Shown: piece by piece, positions 7,354-15,497 of the stretch | Layout: the number at the start of each line of letters is the position of its first letter | Numbering within the stretch: the first letter of the stretch is position 1 | Origin: Polaromonas sp. JS666 | Lineage (GTDB): Bacteria > Pseudomonadota > Gammaproteobacteria > Burkholderiales > Burkholderiaceae_C | Direction: 5' to 3' | DNA: 64,000 nt | Assembly: GCF_900103405.1 (NCBI RefSeq) | Contig: NZ_FNHX01000015.1 | Span: 26,844 to 90,843 of the forward strand | Made by a program: the position numbers and the translations under genes | The notes under the pieces: model-generated | Told to the model about the DNA's origin: nothing | What the model saw: the letters and a program-made list of their open reading frames with translations, nothing else | Database searches by the model: none

Positions 7354-8699
7354 CAACGCATACCCTGGACCAAACGGCCCCCGAACCCATCACCCGGGGA
7401 CAAGCGTTCTCCTTCTGGCTGAAGCTTGGCTTCATCAGCTTCGGCGGGCCTGCCGGGCAGATTGCCATCATGCACGAGGAGCTCGTGGAGCGTCGGCGCT
7501 GGATTTCCGAGAACAGGTTCCTGCATGCCCTGAACTACTGCATGCTGCTGCCCGGCCCGGAGGCGCAACAGCTTGCGACCTACATTGGATGGTTGATGCA
7601 CAGGACCTGGGGCGGCGTGGTCGCAGGCGGGCTGTTCGTTCTGCCGTCGCTGTTCATCCTGATGGCGCTGTCCTGGGTCTACATGGCCTTCGGCCACGTC
7701 CCTGCCATCGCGGGCATGTTCTACGGCATCAAGCCTGCCGTCACCGCACTGGTGGTGCATGCCGCCTACCGCGTCGGCTCCCGTGCCCTGAAAAACGGCT
7801 GGCTATGGGGCGTTGCGGCCGCGGCCTTCATCTCCATCTTCGCCTTCAACCTCCCATTCCCGCTGATCGTGCTGGCGGCTGGCACCATCGGCTACTTCGG
7901 CGGGAAGTACGCACCCGACAAGTTCAAGACCGGTGGCCACGGCAGTTCCGCCAAGCAGTTCGGCCCGGCCCTCATCGATGACCACACGCCCACACCCTCC
8001 CATGCGCTCTTCACCTGGAAGCGTTTCAGGCAAGTGCTGGTCGTCTGTCTCAGTCTATGGGTAGCCGTCATCGGTGCTCTTACGGCTGCCTACGGGTGGG
8101 ACGCGGTGCTCACGCAGATGGCGTGGTTCTTCACCAAGGCCGCGCTGCTGACCTTTGGCGGCGCTTACGCGGTATTGCCGTACGTCTATCAGGGCGCGGT
8201 GGACCACTACCAGTGGCTCACCGGCCCCCAGATGATTGACGGTCTGGCGCTAGGCGAGACCACACCGGGTCCCCTCATCATGGTCGTTGCGTTCGTCGGC
8301 TTCGTTGGTGGCTGGACAAAGGCTATTTTCGGTCCGGAATCGCTGTTCCTGGCCGGTGCCGTCGCGGCGACGGTGGTCACCTTCTTCACCTTTCTTCCCT
8401 CGTTCTTCTTCATCCTCCTTGGCGGGCCGTTCATTGAGTCCACGCACGGCAACCTGAAGTTCACGGCCCCGCTGGTTGGCATCACCGCCGCCGTGGTGGG
8501 CGTGATCCTGAATCTCGCTGTGTTCTTTGCGTATCACGTGCTCTGGCCGCAAGGCCTCTCGGGCCGGTTCGAGTGGGCTTCAGCCGTCATCGGAACAGCG
8601 GCCGCGGTGGCGCTATTCCGCTTCAAAGCTGGCGTCATTCCCGTGGTGCTGGTCTCCGGCATCGTCGGCTTGGCGCTGCGACTCACCAACATTATTTAA
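7350..8699 (+). CDS. chrA: Chromate transporter ChrA
   Basis: Inner-membrane chromate efflux pump of the CHR family, 449 residues, the long two-domain form. The N-terminal domain carries LGFISFGGPAGQIAIMHEEL and the C-terminal domain the paired signature TFGGAYAVLPYVYQGAV followed by ALGETTPGPLIMVVAFVG. About 10-12 hydrophobic segments are visible. ChrA exports CrO4(2-) driven by the proton-motive force; sulfate analogues can compete. It is translationally coupled to chrB through an ATGA overlap and followed 9 bp later by the dismutase-rhodanese fusion. Confidence 0.95.
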   Translation: MTTHTLDQTAPEPITRGQAFSFWLKLGFISFGGPAGQIAIMHEELVERRRWISENRFLHALNYCMLLPGPEAQQLATYIGWLMHRTWGGVVAGGLFVLPSLFILMALSWVYMAFGHVPAIAGMFYGIKPAVTALVVHAAYRVGSRALKNGWLWGVAAAAFISIFAFNLPFPLIVLAAGTIGYFGGKYAPDKFKTGGHGSSAKQFGPALIDDHTPTPSHALFTWKRFRQVLVVCLSLWVAVIGALTAAYGWDAVLTQMAWFFTKAALLTFGGAYAVLPYVYQGAVDHYQWLTGPQMIDGLALGETTPGPLIMVVAFVGFVGGWTKAIFGPESLFLAGAVAATVVTFFTFLPSFFFILLGGPFIESTHGNLKFTAPLVGITAAVVGVILNLAVFFAYHVLWPQGLSGRFEWASAVIGTAAAVALFRFKAGVIPVVLVSGIVGLALRLTNII

Positions 8700-8708
8700 G
8701 GTGCACCC

Positions 8709-9617
8709 ATGGACGCTCTTATTCACGATCTCCCCTTCGACCCTGCAGGCATCAAGGGTCTTTCGGAAAAGTTGCTGCGCAGCCACCACCAGAACAACTA
8801 CAGCGGTGCGGTCAAGCGACTCAATGCCATCCGCGGCCGGCTGCGGGAGATGCCTTTCGCGACGGCCACCGGTTTCGAGCTGAATGGACTCAAGCGCGAG
8901 GAACTTATCGCCACGAACTCGATGCTGCTGCACGAGCTGTACTTCGACTGCCTCGGTGCCACCAGTGAGCCGTTGGCACCTGCTGCGGTGCTCGCGCTGC
9001 AATCGAATTTTGGGAGCGTTGAACGATGGCGTGAGGAGTTCACCGCCATGGGCAAGGCCATGGCCGGCGGCTCCGGCTGGGTGCTGCTGATATTCCAGCC
9101 GCGAGAAGGAACCCTGGTGAACCAGTGGGCCGCCGACCACACGCACGCGGTGGCTGGTGGCATCCCCATCCTGGCGCTCGACATGTACGAGCACGCCTAT
9201 CACCTGGATTTCGGCGCGGCCGCCGGGCAGTATGTGGACGCCTTTATGGAGAACATCAACTGGACGCGAGTGTACGAGCGCTACCAGGCCGCCGTGGAGA
9301 CCTCAAGCGAACCGTTCGCCGCCACCGCGGACGACCTCGCCGGCGCTCACGTTCTGGACGTCCGCCGGGCCGGTGTCTTCGACCAGGCGGACACCCTCAT
9401 CCCTGGCGCGGAGTGGCGAGACCCGGCCGAAGTAAACGCCTGGTCCGCGCAGTTGCCCAAGGACAAGCCTGTGATGGTCTATTGCGTGTATGGGCACGAG
9501 GTCGGGCGATCCACAGCCATGCGCCTGCGCGCGGCTGGCGTCGATGCCAGATTCCTGAGCGGCGGCATCGACGGCTGGAAAGCCGCCGGCCGGCCGCTCG
9601 CGGCAAAGCAAGCCTGA
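8709..9617 (+). CDS. chrC: Superoxide dismutase (ChrC-like) fused to a rhodanese domain (ChrE-like)
   Basis: 302 residues in two domains. Residues ~1-195 are an Fe/Mn superoxide dismutase with plausible metal ligands in SHHQNNY, LLHELYF and LDMYEHAYHLDFG. Residues ~205-300 are a rhodanese-like domain with LDVRRAGVFDQAD and a cysteine loop VYCVYGHEVGRS. In Cupriavidus metallidurans, chrC (dismutase) and chrE (rhodanese-like) are separate genes of the chr operon, so this looks like a fusion of the two. Likely role: removal of superoxide formed during Cr(VI) reduction, plus sulfur/thiol or chromium-thiol handling. The ribosome-binding site AAGG is close to the ATG. There is no frameshift or stop between the domains. 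Confidence 0.88.
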   Translation: MDALIHDLPFDPAGIKGLSEKLLRSHHQNNYSGAVKRLNAIRGRLREMPFATATGFELNGLKREELIATNSMLLHELYFDCLGATSEPLAPAAVLALQSNFGSVERWREEFTAMGKAMAGGSGWVLLIFQPREGTLVNQWAADHTHAVAGGIPILALDMYEHAYHLDFGAAAGQYVDAFMENINWTRVYERYQAAVETSSEPFAATADDLAGAHVLDVRRAGVFDQADTLIPGAEWRDPAEVNAWSAQLPKDKPVMVYCVYGHEVGRSTAMRLRAAGVDARFLSGGIDGWKAAGRPLAAKQA

Positions 9618-9680
9618 GGAGTGATTGCCAGCAGAAATGCGCGTTGCCGGTTGCACGCGTGAGCGTTCAAGGAGTTGATC

Positions 9681-10718
9681 ATGCCCAGGCCTTCCGTCGC
9701 ATTGCTATATCCCGGCGATCGCGCCATGCGGAACCGTGCAGATCCAGCTGAAAGCCGCTTTGCCGCTTTGTTCGAGGCGTTTGCAAGCGCTGGAGTAACC
9801 GCCGTCCCGGCCGTGTACAACGACGCCTTCGCCGAGGAGGTGGAGGCGCAGTTGCGCGACTGCCGCCTTGTGCTGACCTGGTGCAACCCCATCGAAGGTG
9901 GACGAAGGCGGGATGTTCTGGATGCCATGCTGCGACGGGTTGCCGACTTGGGGGTTGTGGTCAGCGCGCACCCCGAGACCATCCTGAAGCTGGGAACCAA
10001 GGACGTCTTGTTCCACACGCGCGATCTCCCGTTCGGCAGCGACGTTTGCCGAATCGAAAGCCCCAAACAGCTTGAGGAGGAATTGCCGGAACGACTCCGC
10101 CAGGGTCCACGGGTGCTCAAGCAATACCGGGGGCATAGCGGGATCGGTGTCTGGCGTGTGGAGCTGGTTGGCCCCATTGGCACACCCGCGTGCCTGCGTG
10201 TGCGTCACGCCCAGCGTGGCAGCGACGAGGAGCTGATGGAACTTCCGGCGCTCCTGGCAAGACTGGCTCCGTACTTCGAGCCGGCGAATGGTGGACACAT
10301 GGTCGACCAGGCGTGGCAACCGCGGTTGGCCGAAGGCATGGTTCGGGCCTATCTGGTGGAAGGTCGCGTCGAAGGATTCGGGCTCCAGTCCGTGAATGCG
10401 CTCTACCCTGCCGCGCCGGGCGAGCCTGCCCCGCAACCAGGCCCGAGGCTGTACCACGCGGCGAACCTGCAGCAATTCCAGGCGCTGAAGGAACGGCTCG
10501 AGACCGGGTGGATCGAATTGTTATGTGCGCGCGTCGGCCTCGCGCGCGAGCAGCTTCCCTTTTTATGGGACTGCGACTTCATGTTCGGCGAACGCCCGGC
10601 CGACGCATCGGAGCGCTACGTGCTCTGTGAGATTAACGTCAGCAGCGTAGCCCCGTTCCCGGACTCCGCAATCCAGCCACTGGTTTTGGCTGTGCAACGT
10701 CGTCTGGAGCAGATTTGA
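9681..10718 (+). CDS. Cj0069-family ATP-grasp-like protein
   Basis: 345-residue protein resembling the Cj0069 family, with ATP-grasp-like features: VLKQYRGHSGIGVWRVEL (lysine and glycine-rich loop, ~residue 145), an acidic metal-site region (CDFMFG, YVLCEINVSSVAPFP) near the C-terminus and a DAMLRRVADLGVVVSAHPETI segment near the front. Such proteins may ligate a carboxylate to an amine, but no substrate is known. AAGGAG with 6-nt spacing supports the ATG at 9681. It follows the dismutase-rhodanese gene by 63 bp on the same strand, so it probably belongs to the chr transcription unit. Confidence 0.7.
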   Translation: MPRPSVALLYPGDRAMRNRADPAESRFAALFEAFASAGVTAVPAVYNDAFAEEVEAQLRDCRLVLTWCNPIEGGRRRDVLDAMLRRVADLGVVVSAHPETILKLGTKDVLFHTRDLPFGSDVCRIESPKQLEEELPERLRQGPRVLKQYRGHSGIGVWRVELVGPIGTPACLRVRHAQRGSDEELMELPALLARLAPYFEPANGGHMVDQAWQPRLAEGMVRAYLVEGRVEGFGLQSVNALYPAAPGEPAPQPGPRLYHAANLQQFQALKERLETGWIELLCARVGLAREQLPFLWDCDFMFGERPADASERYVLCEINVSSVAPFPDSAIQPLVLAVQRRLEQI

Positions 10719-10811
10719 TCCAGGTGATCGCGGCTTCGGCCCTGGCCGGGCTGGCCTGAACGCCACCACGGGCGCCCCGCGCGCCGGGCGCGGTATGCTC
10801 AAGCCTTCGTG

Positions 10812-12698
10812 ATGGAACCCTCAGCCGCCCCAGCACCCCGGTCATCAATTCCGCTCCTGGAACGCCTGTTCGGCGACTGGGTGCGCGAAGTGTCGCCCGC
10901 CAGCGTGCGTGCCGACGCGATGGCCGGCCTGCTGGGCGCGGTGCTGGTGCTGCCGCAAGGCATTGCCTTCGCGACACTGGCCGGCCTGCCGCCGGCCTAC
11001 GGCCTGTACACCGCCGTCATTCCCTGCATCATCGCCGCGCTGTTCGGCTCCAGCCGGCATGTCATGTCGGGCCCGACCAACGCCAACTCGCTGGCCTTGT
11101 TCGCCATGCTCTCGCCGCTGGCCATGGCCTTCAGCCCGCTGTACATCCAGCTCGCGCTGGCCGTCACCGTGATGGTGGGCGTCATGCAGTGGCTGATAGG
11201 CGCGCTGCGCCTGGGTGTGCTGGCCAACTTCATCTCGCCGGCCGTGCTGTTTGGTTTTACCTCGGGCGCCGCGCTGCTGATCGCCGTGCACGCCCTGCCC
11301 GATTTGCTGGGCCTGGCCGCCGCGCCGGAGCACAGCGCGGCCGCCGTGCTGGGGCATGTGCTCACCAACCTCACGTCCGCCCAGCCGCTGGCGCTGGGCG
11401 TCGCGGCCATCACGCTGGGTGTGGCCCTGCTGCTGCGCCGCCTGCGCCGCAACTGGCCTTATATGCTGGTCGGGTTGGCGGTGGCCACCGCGCTGGCCTG
11501 GGTCTGGAGCAGCTGGTTGTACCCTGGTGCCCAGCCCTCGGCCTCGCTGCGCACCGTGGGCCAGATTCCCGTGCCCTGGCCGCGCTTTGAGCTGCCGCGC
11601 ATCAGCTGGGCCCAGGCCGCCGACCTGGTCGGCCTGGCTTTTGCGCTGACCATCGTCGCCCTGGGCCAGGCGATCTCGATCGCCAAGACGGTGGCGCTGC
11701 GCTCCGGCCAGCGCATAGACGCGAATCGCGAGTTCCGCGGCCAGGGCCTGTCCAACATCGTGGGCGGGTTTTTCTCGAGTTATGTGTCCTGCGGTTCCAT
11801 GAACCGCTCCATGCCCAACCTGGAAGCCGGCGCGTGCACGCCGCTGGCCTCGGTGTTTTCCGCCGTGCTGCTGCTGGCGCTGGTGGCCGTCAGTGCGCCG
11901 CTGCTTGCGCAGATCCCCATGGCGGCGCTGGCGGCGCTGCTGGTGCTGGTGGCTTTCGCGCTGCTCGACGCCGCGCGCTGGCGCCAGCTGTTCACCCTGA
12001 GCCGCAGCGACTTCGGCGTAGCACTGGCCACCATGGCGGCGACCGTGACCCTAAGGCTGGAAATCGCCATCCTGCTGGGCATGATCTTGTCGCTCATGTC
12101 CTTCCTCTATCGCACCTCAAAGCCCGCGATGCGCACCATGGGCTTTGACAGCCGAGGCCTGGACCGCCAGTTCGTGGTGATCGACAACTCGCCCGATGCG
12201 GGCCTGGAAACCAAAAAATCGCCGGGCCCTGACGGGCCCGACGAAGCGCCGCGCCAGGTGCTGCCCGAGTGCCCGCAATTGAAGCTGCTGCGCATGGAGG
12301 GCGAGGTTTATTTCGGTGCGACCCAGCATGTGGCCGACATCCTGCACGCTCTGCGCACCCAGCCCCAGCCGCAAAAACATCTGCTGGTCATGGGCAAGAG
12401 CATGAACTTCATCGACCTGGCCGGCGCCGAGCTCTGGGAGGCCGAACTCGCCGCGCGCCGCGCCATGGGCGGCGACCTGTACTTCCACCGGCCGCGGCCC
12501 GAAGTGATACGCATGTGGCGCAAGACCGGCTTTACCAGTGTGCTCGGGTCCGAACACCAGTTCCCCGACAAATTCACCGCGATCGCCACCATCTTCAACA
12601 AGCTGGACCCGGACATTTGCCGGCGCTGCACGGCGCGGATATTCTGGGAATGCAAAACCGCGCCCGGTCCCGACACAGCCGCCGCACCCGTAGCCTGA
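10812..12698 (+). CDS. SulP-family inorganic anion transporter with STAS domain
   Basis: About 628 residues: a SulP membrane domain (10-14 helices) with the motif VLPQGIAFATLAGLPPAYGLY near residue 45, the GSSRHVMSGPTNANSLA segment and NIVGGFFSSYVSCGSMNRS, then a C-terminal STAS domain (~residues 460-590, LKLLRMEGEVYFGATQHVAD). The extreme C-terminus, CRRCTARIFWECK, holds three cysteines. Substrates of SulP proteins include sulfate, bicarbonate, nitrate and chlorinated anions; none can be chosen here. A GTG lies directly before the ATG at 10812. It follows the chromate cluster, but a 93-bp gap separates them. Confidence 0.9.
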   Translation: MEPSAAPAPRSSIPLLERLFGDWVREVSPASVRADAMAGLLGAVLVLPQGIAFATLAGLPPAYGLYTAVIPCIIAALFGSSRHVMSGPTNANSLALFAMLSPLAMAFSPLYIQLALAVTVMVGVMQWLIGALRLGVLANFISPAVLFGFTSGAALLIAVHALPDLLGLAAAPEHSAAAVLGHVLTNLTSAQPLALGVAAITLGVALLLRRLRRNWPYMLVGLAVATALAWVWSSWLYPGAQPSASLRTVGQIPVPWPRFELPRISWAQAADLVGLAFALTIVALGQAISIAKTVALRSGQRIDANREFRGQGLSNIVGGFFSSYVSCGSMNRSMPNLEAGACTPLASVFSAVLLLALVAVSAPLLAQIPMAALAALLVLVAFALLDAARWRQLFTLSRSDFGVALATMAATVTLRLEIAILLGMILSLMSFLYRTSKPAMRTMGFDSRGLDRQFVVIDNSPDAGLETKKSPGPDGPDEAPRQVLPECPQLKLLRMEGEVYFGATQHVADILHALRTQPQPQKHLLVMGKSMNFIDLAGAELWEAELAARRAMGGDLYFHRPRPEVIRMWRKTGFTSVLGSEHQFPDKFTAIATIFNKLDPDICRRCTARIFWECKTAPGPDTAAAPVA

Positions 12699-12703
12699 AG
12701 CCC

Positions 12704-13537
12704 ATGCCCCAATTCGCCGCCAATCTCAGCTGGATGTACACCGAGCTTCCCATGGCTGAACGTTTCGCCGCCGCCGCGCGCGACGGCTTCACGGGCGTGG
12801 AAATCCTCTCGCCCTACGTCTGGGCGCCGGACGAACTCAAGGCCATGCTGCAGCGCCACGGCCAGCAACTGGTGCTGTTCAATGGGCCGCCGGGCGGCGT
12901 AGACCCGGCCGGCATCGAAAAAGCCTGGGCCTCTTCGCAAAAAGGCACGGCCTGCCTGCCCGGCCGTGAGGCCGAGTTCCGTGCCGGCATCGCGATCGCG
13001 CTGGAGTACGCCCAGGCCCTGGCCTGCCCGCGCATCCATGTGATGGCCGGCGTGTTGCCCGTGGGCGTGGAGCGCGAGGCGGTGCAGCCCACCTATGTGA
13101 ACAACCTGAGCGAGGCGGCCGCGCTGGCCGCCAGGGTCGGCGTGGAGCTGCTGATAGAGCCCATCAACACCCGCGACATCCCGCGTTTCTTTCTGAACCG
13201 GCAGGACCATGCGCACGAAATCATCCGTGAAGTGGGCGCGGCCAACCTCAAGGTGCAGATGGACCTCTACCACTGCCAGGTCGTTGAGGGCGACCTGGCC
13301 ATGAAGCTGCGCAAATACCTGCCCACCGGCCATGTCGGCCACCTGCAGATCGCCGGCGCGCCGGGCCGCCATGAGCCCGATGTCGGCGAAATCAATTACC
13401 CCTATCTGCTGGCGCTGCTCGATGAGCTGGGCTACGGCGGCTGGGTGGGCTGCGAATACAAGCCGCTGCGCGGCGCCCAGGCCAATGCCACAAGCGACGG
13501 GCTGGGCTGGCTGAAAAAATTTCGCGAACGCGCCTGA
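12704..13537 (+). CDS. Hydroxypyruvate isomerase family protein (Hyi/OtnI type)
   Basis: 277-residue TIM-barrel enzyme of the xylose isomerase-like superfamily. It begins FAANLSWMYTELPMAERF, the usual Hyi/OtnI N-terminus, and carries the metal-site acids in VELLIEPIN, KVQMDLYHCQ and GWVGCEYKP, plus the HLQIAGAPGRHEPD segment. Members interconvert hydroxypyruvate and tartronate semialdehyde or 2-oxo-tetronates. The gene stands without otnK or glyoxylate genes, so the exact substrate is open. The ATG at 12704 lies 5 nt after the SulP stop codon. Confidence 0.85.
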   Translation: MPQFAANLSWMYTELPMAERFAAAARDGFTGVEILSPYVWAPDELKAMLQRHGQQLVLFNGPPGGVDPAGIEKAWASSQKGTACLPGREAEFRAGIAIALEYAQALACPRIHVMAGVLPVGVEREAVQPTYVNNLSEAAALAARVGVELLIEPINTRDIPRFFLNRQDHAHEIIREVGAANLKVQMDLYHCQVVEGDLAMKLRKYLPTGHVGHLQIAGAPGRHEPDVGEINYPYLLALLDELGYGGWVGCEYKPLRGAQANATSDGLGWLKKFRERA

Positions 13538-13564
13538 GCGCGTTCGCGCCTACTCAGCACCTGC

Positions 13565-14218
13565 TCAGCGAGCGCGGCGAAACGTCAAATTGATGCGCTG
13601 CCGGCCCAGGCGCGCATGCTCGCCCTCAGTTAGTGGTGCCACGCCGTGGTAGGCCAGCCGCGACGGACCGCCCCACACCGCCACGTCGCCATGCAGCAGG
13701 CGGTAGCGCGCGGGTTTGTCGCTGCGCTTCAAGCCGCCGAACAGGAACACCGCCGGCAGACCCAGCGATACCGACACAATGGGCGCGTCCAGCTGGCCCT
13801 CGTCCTTGTCCTGGTGCAGCGATAGGCGCGCGCCGGGTTCATAGCGGTTGATCAGGCAGGCGTCCGGACGGAAGTTGCCGAAACCGGCTTGCGCGGCGGC
13901 CTTTAAAGCGAGCTCGGAAAAGCATGTCGGCATGGGCGGCCAGGGCTTGCCCGAGAGCGGGTCCCTGGGGTCATAGCGGTAGCCGCTGCGATCGGACACC
14001 CAGCCCAGCTCGCCGCAGTTGCTCATCGCGACCGACATGGTGTAGCCGCCCGGCGTGACCAGGTGGCGCAGCGGCGCGGCCGCGGTGACTGCTTCCACGG
14101 CTTGCAGCAGGGCTTCATCGACCTCCAGGGCAAAGCCGCGCAGCAGCGCCGCGCCCGGCGCGATGGCCTCGGGCGCGGCATAAGGCGCCGGCGCATCGTC
14201 AAAAAGCCCCAGGGTCAC
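13565..14218 (-). CDS. alkB: DNA oxidative demethylase AlkB
   Basis: Repairs 1-methyladenine and 3-methylcytosine in DNA/RNA using Fe(II), 2-oxoglutarate and O2. The 217-residue product has the iron ligands His and Asp in LHQDKDE, the distal His in YHGVAPL and the 2-oxoglutarate-binding arginines in RINLTFRRAR. The nucleotide-recognition lid (SNCGELGWVSDRSGYRY) matches AlkB. It lies 36 bp downstream of a second 2-oxoglutarate oxygenase gene on the same strand and is probably co-transcribed with it. No Ada box or ada gene is nearby. Confidence 0.93.
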   Translation of the reverse strand: MTLGLFDDAPAPYAAPEAIAPGAALLRGFALEVDEALLQAVEAVTAAAPLRHLVTPGGYTMSVAMSNCGELGWVSDRSGYRYDPRDPLSGKPWPPMPTCFSELALKAAAQAGFGNFRPDACLINRYEPGARLSLHQDKDEGQLDAPIVSVSLGLPAVFLFGGLKRSDKPARYRLLHGDVAVWGGPSRLAYHGVAPLTEGEHARLGRQRINLTFRRAR

Positions 14219-14254
14219 ACCATCTCCTTGATCGCTTTGCGGCGCGAGCGGCCA

Positions 14255-14980
14255 TCACTCAGCGTCATGAAAAATAATCCCCAGCGTATGCCGGTGGCCG
14301 CTGCGCACCGTGCTCACGCCGTGCCGCATGTTGACGCGGTAAAAACCGCGGCTGCCCTGCACAGGCCGGTGGTGCACGGCAAACACCACGGCATCGCCCT
14401 GCTGCAAGGGCACTACCTCGGGCCGTGACTGCATGCGCGGGCGCTGTTCGGTCAGCACAAATTCGCCGCCGGTGAAGTCTTCGCCCGGCCGCGACAGCAG
14501 CACCGCGACCTGGAGGGGAAACACGTGCTCGCCATACAGGTCCTGATGCAGGCAGTTGTAGTCGCCGGGCCCGTATTGCAAGAGCAGCGGCGTGGGCCGC
14601 TGCTGGCCGGCCTGGTGGCAGCGCGCGAGGAAATCGGCATGGTCGTCCGGATAGCGCACGTTTATGCCCATGGCCTGGTTCCAGGCATTGGCCACGCCGA
14701 CCAGGCGCGGGTAAAGCGTGGCGCGCAGCCGCGCCACGATGTCCGGCAGCGGGTAGCTGAAGTATTGGTATTCGCCCTGGCCGAAGCCGTGGCGCTGCAT
14801 CAGCACGCGGCTGCGGAAATGGCGCGCGTCGGCATACAGTCCGGCCACGGTTTTGCATTCGCGTGCGCTCAGCAGCTGCGGGAGCACGGCGTTGCCGTGG
14901 AGGTCCAGCGCGGCGGTGGTAGTGGCCCAGTCATCCGTGTCAGCGGGCAACAGGGAAAGTGTGCTGGAAAGAGGTGGCAT
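14255..14980 (-). CDS. 2OG-Fe(II) oxygenase
   Basis: 241-residue putative dioxygenase of the prolyl-hydroxylase/2OG-Fe(II) superfamily. The catalytic facial triad is visible as CLHQDLYGEHVFPLQ (H-x-D) and a later His in MRHGVSTVRSGHRHTLGI, where an Arg for 2-oxoglutarate also lies. The N-terminal part contains DLHGNAVLPQLLSARECKTV, as in 2OG oxygenases annotated beside alkB. Substrate unknown. The start could instead be at 15070, which has an AAAGG site, but that 30-residue extension runs through a GC-rich hairpin and looks non-coding. Confidence 0.8.
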   Translation of the reverse strand: MPPLSSTLSLLPADTDDWATTTAALDLHGNAVLPQLLSARECKTVAGLYADARHFRSRVLMQRHGFGQGEYQYFSYPLPDIVARLRATLYPRLVGVANAWNQAMGINVRYPDDHADFLARCHQAGQQRPTPLLLQYGPGDYNCLHQDLYGEHVFPLQVAVLLSRPGEDFTGGEFVLTEQRPRMQSRPEVVPLQQGDAVVFAVHHRPVQGSRGFYRVNMRHGVSTVRSGHRHTLGIIFHDAE

Positions 14981-15029
14981 ACGGCGGTTCGTGAGGCGAT
15001 GGAAGAGCCATCGATACCCCCAGGATAAA

Positions 15030-15055
15030 TCCGCCGGCTCGCTTGCGCTCGCCGG
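15030..15055. terminator. GC-rich hairpin at the end of cueR
   Basis: Inverted repeat CCGGC-TCGC-TTGC-GCTC-GCCGG between cueR and the 2OG oxygenase gene. It has no T run, so it may be a weak terminator or simply an RNA hairpin. Confidence 0.35.
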
Positions 15056-15080
15056 ATCCGGACATTTCATTGAGCCTTTG

Positions 15081-15497
15081 TCAGGCCGCCAGCTCAGTCA
15101 GGATAGGGCAATCAGGCCGGCTATTGCCCTGGCAGCAGTGCGCCAGGTGGCCCAGGGTCTGCTTCATGGCCTCCATCTCGGCAATGCGGCGCTCCAGGTC
15201 GGCCACATGGGCCATTGCGATGCGCTTGACGTCGGCGCTGGCGCGGCGCTTGTTCTGCCAGAGCTTGAGCAGTTCGGCGATCTCGGCCATGCTGAAACCC
15301 AGCGCGCGGGCGCGGCGTATGAAGCGCAAGGTGTGCACCTCTTTTTCGCCGTACTGGCGGTAGCCCGCGTCGCTGCGGTGCACCGTGGGCAGCAGGCCCA
15401 GCGATTCATAGTGGCGAACCATCTTGGCCGATACGCCGGAACGCGCGGCGGCCTGGCCGATGTTGAGGGGGCCTGTGTTATCAAGGGTTTCAGTCAT
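15081..15497 (-). CDS. cueR: MerR-family copper-responsive regulator CueR
   Basis: 138-residue MerR-family activator. The N-terminal winged helix (LNIGQAAARSGVSAKMVRHYESLGLL) is followed by a long dimerisation helix and the CueR metal-binding loop CCQGNSRPDCPI, with Cys122 and Cys130 spaced like the Cu(I)/Ag(I) ligands of E. coli CueR. It is expected to activate copA and copZ by untwisting the 19-bp spacer promoters listed here. Its ATG (15497) overlaps the copA stop by 8 nt, so it is made from the copA message, giving autoregulation. Confidence 0.92.
   Translation of the reverse strand: MTETLDNTGPLNIGQAAARSGVSAKMVRHYESLGLLPTVHRSDAGYRQYGEKEVHTLRFIRRARALGFSMAEIAELLKLWQNKRRASADVKRIAMAHVADLERRIAEMEAMKQTLGHLAHCCQGNSRPDCPILTELAA

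Noticed and set aside
6101..10808. Chromate cluster as a bounded genomic island
   Set aside because: Composition seems slightly different but no flanking direct repeats, integrase or tRNA were found, so transfer is only a possibility.
14981..15070. N-terminal extension of the 2OG oxygenase starting at 15070
   Set aside because: A ribosome-binding-like AAAGG exists, but the 30 codons cover a GC-rich hairpin and show no family similarity; the shorter start is preferred.
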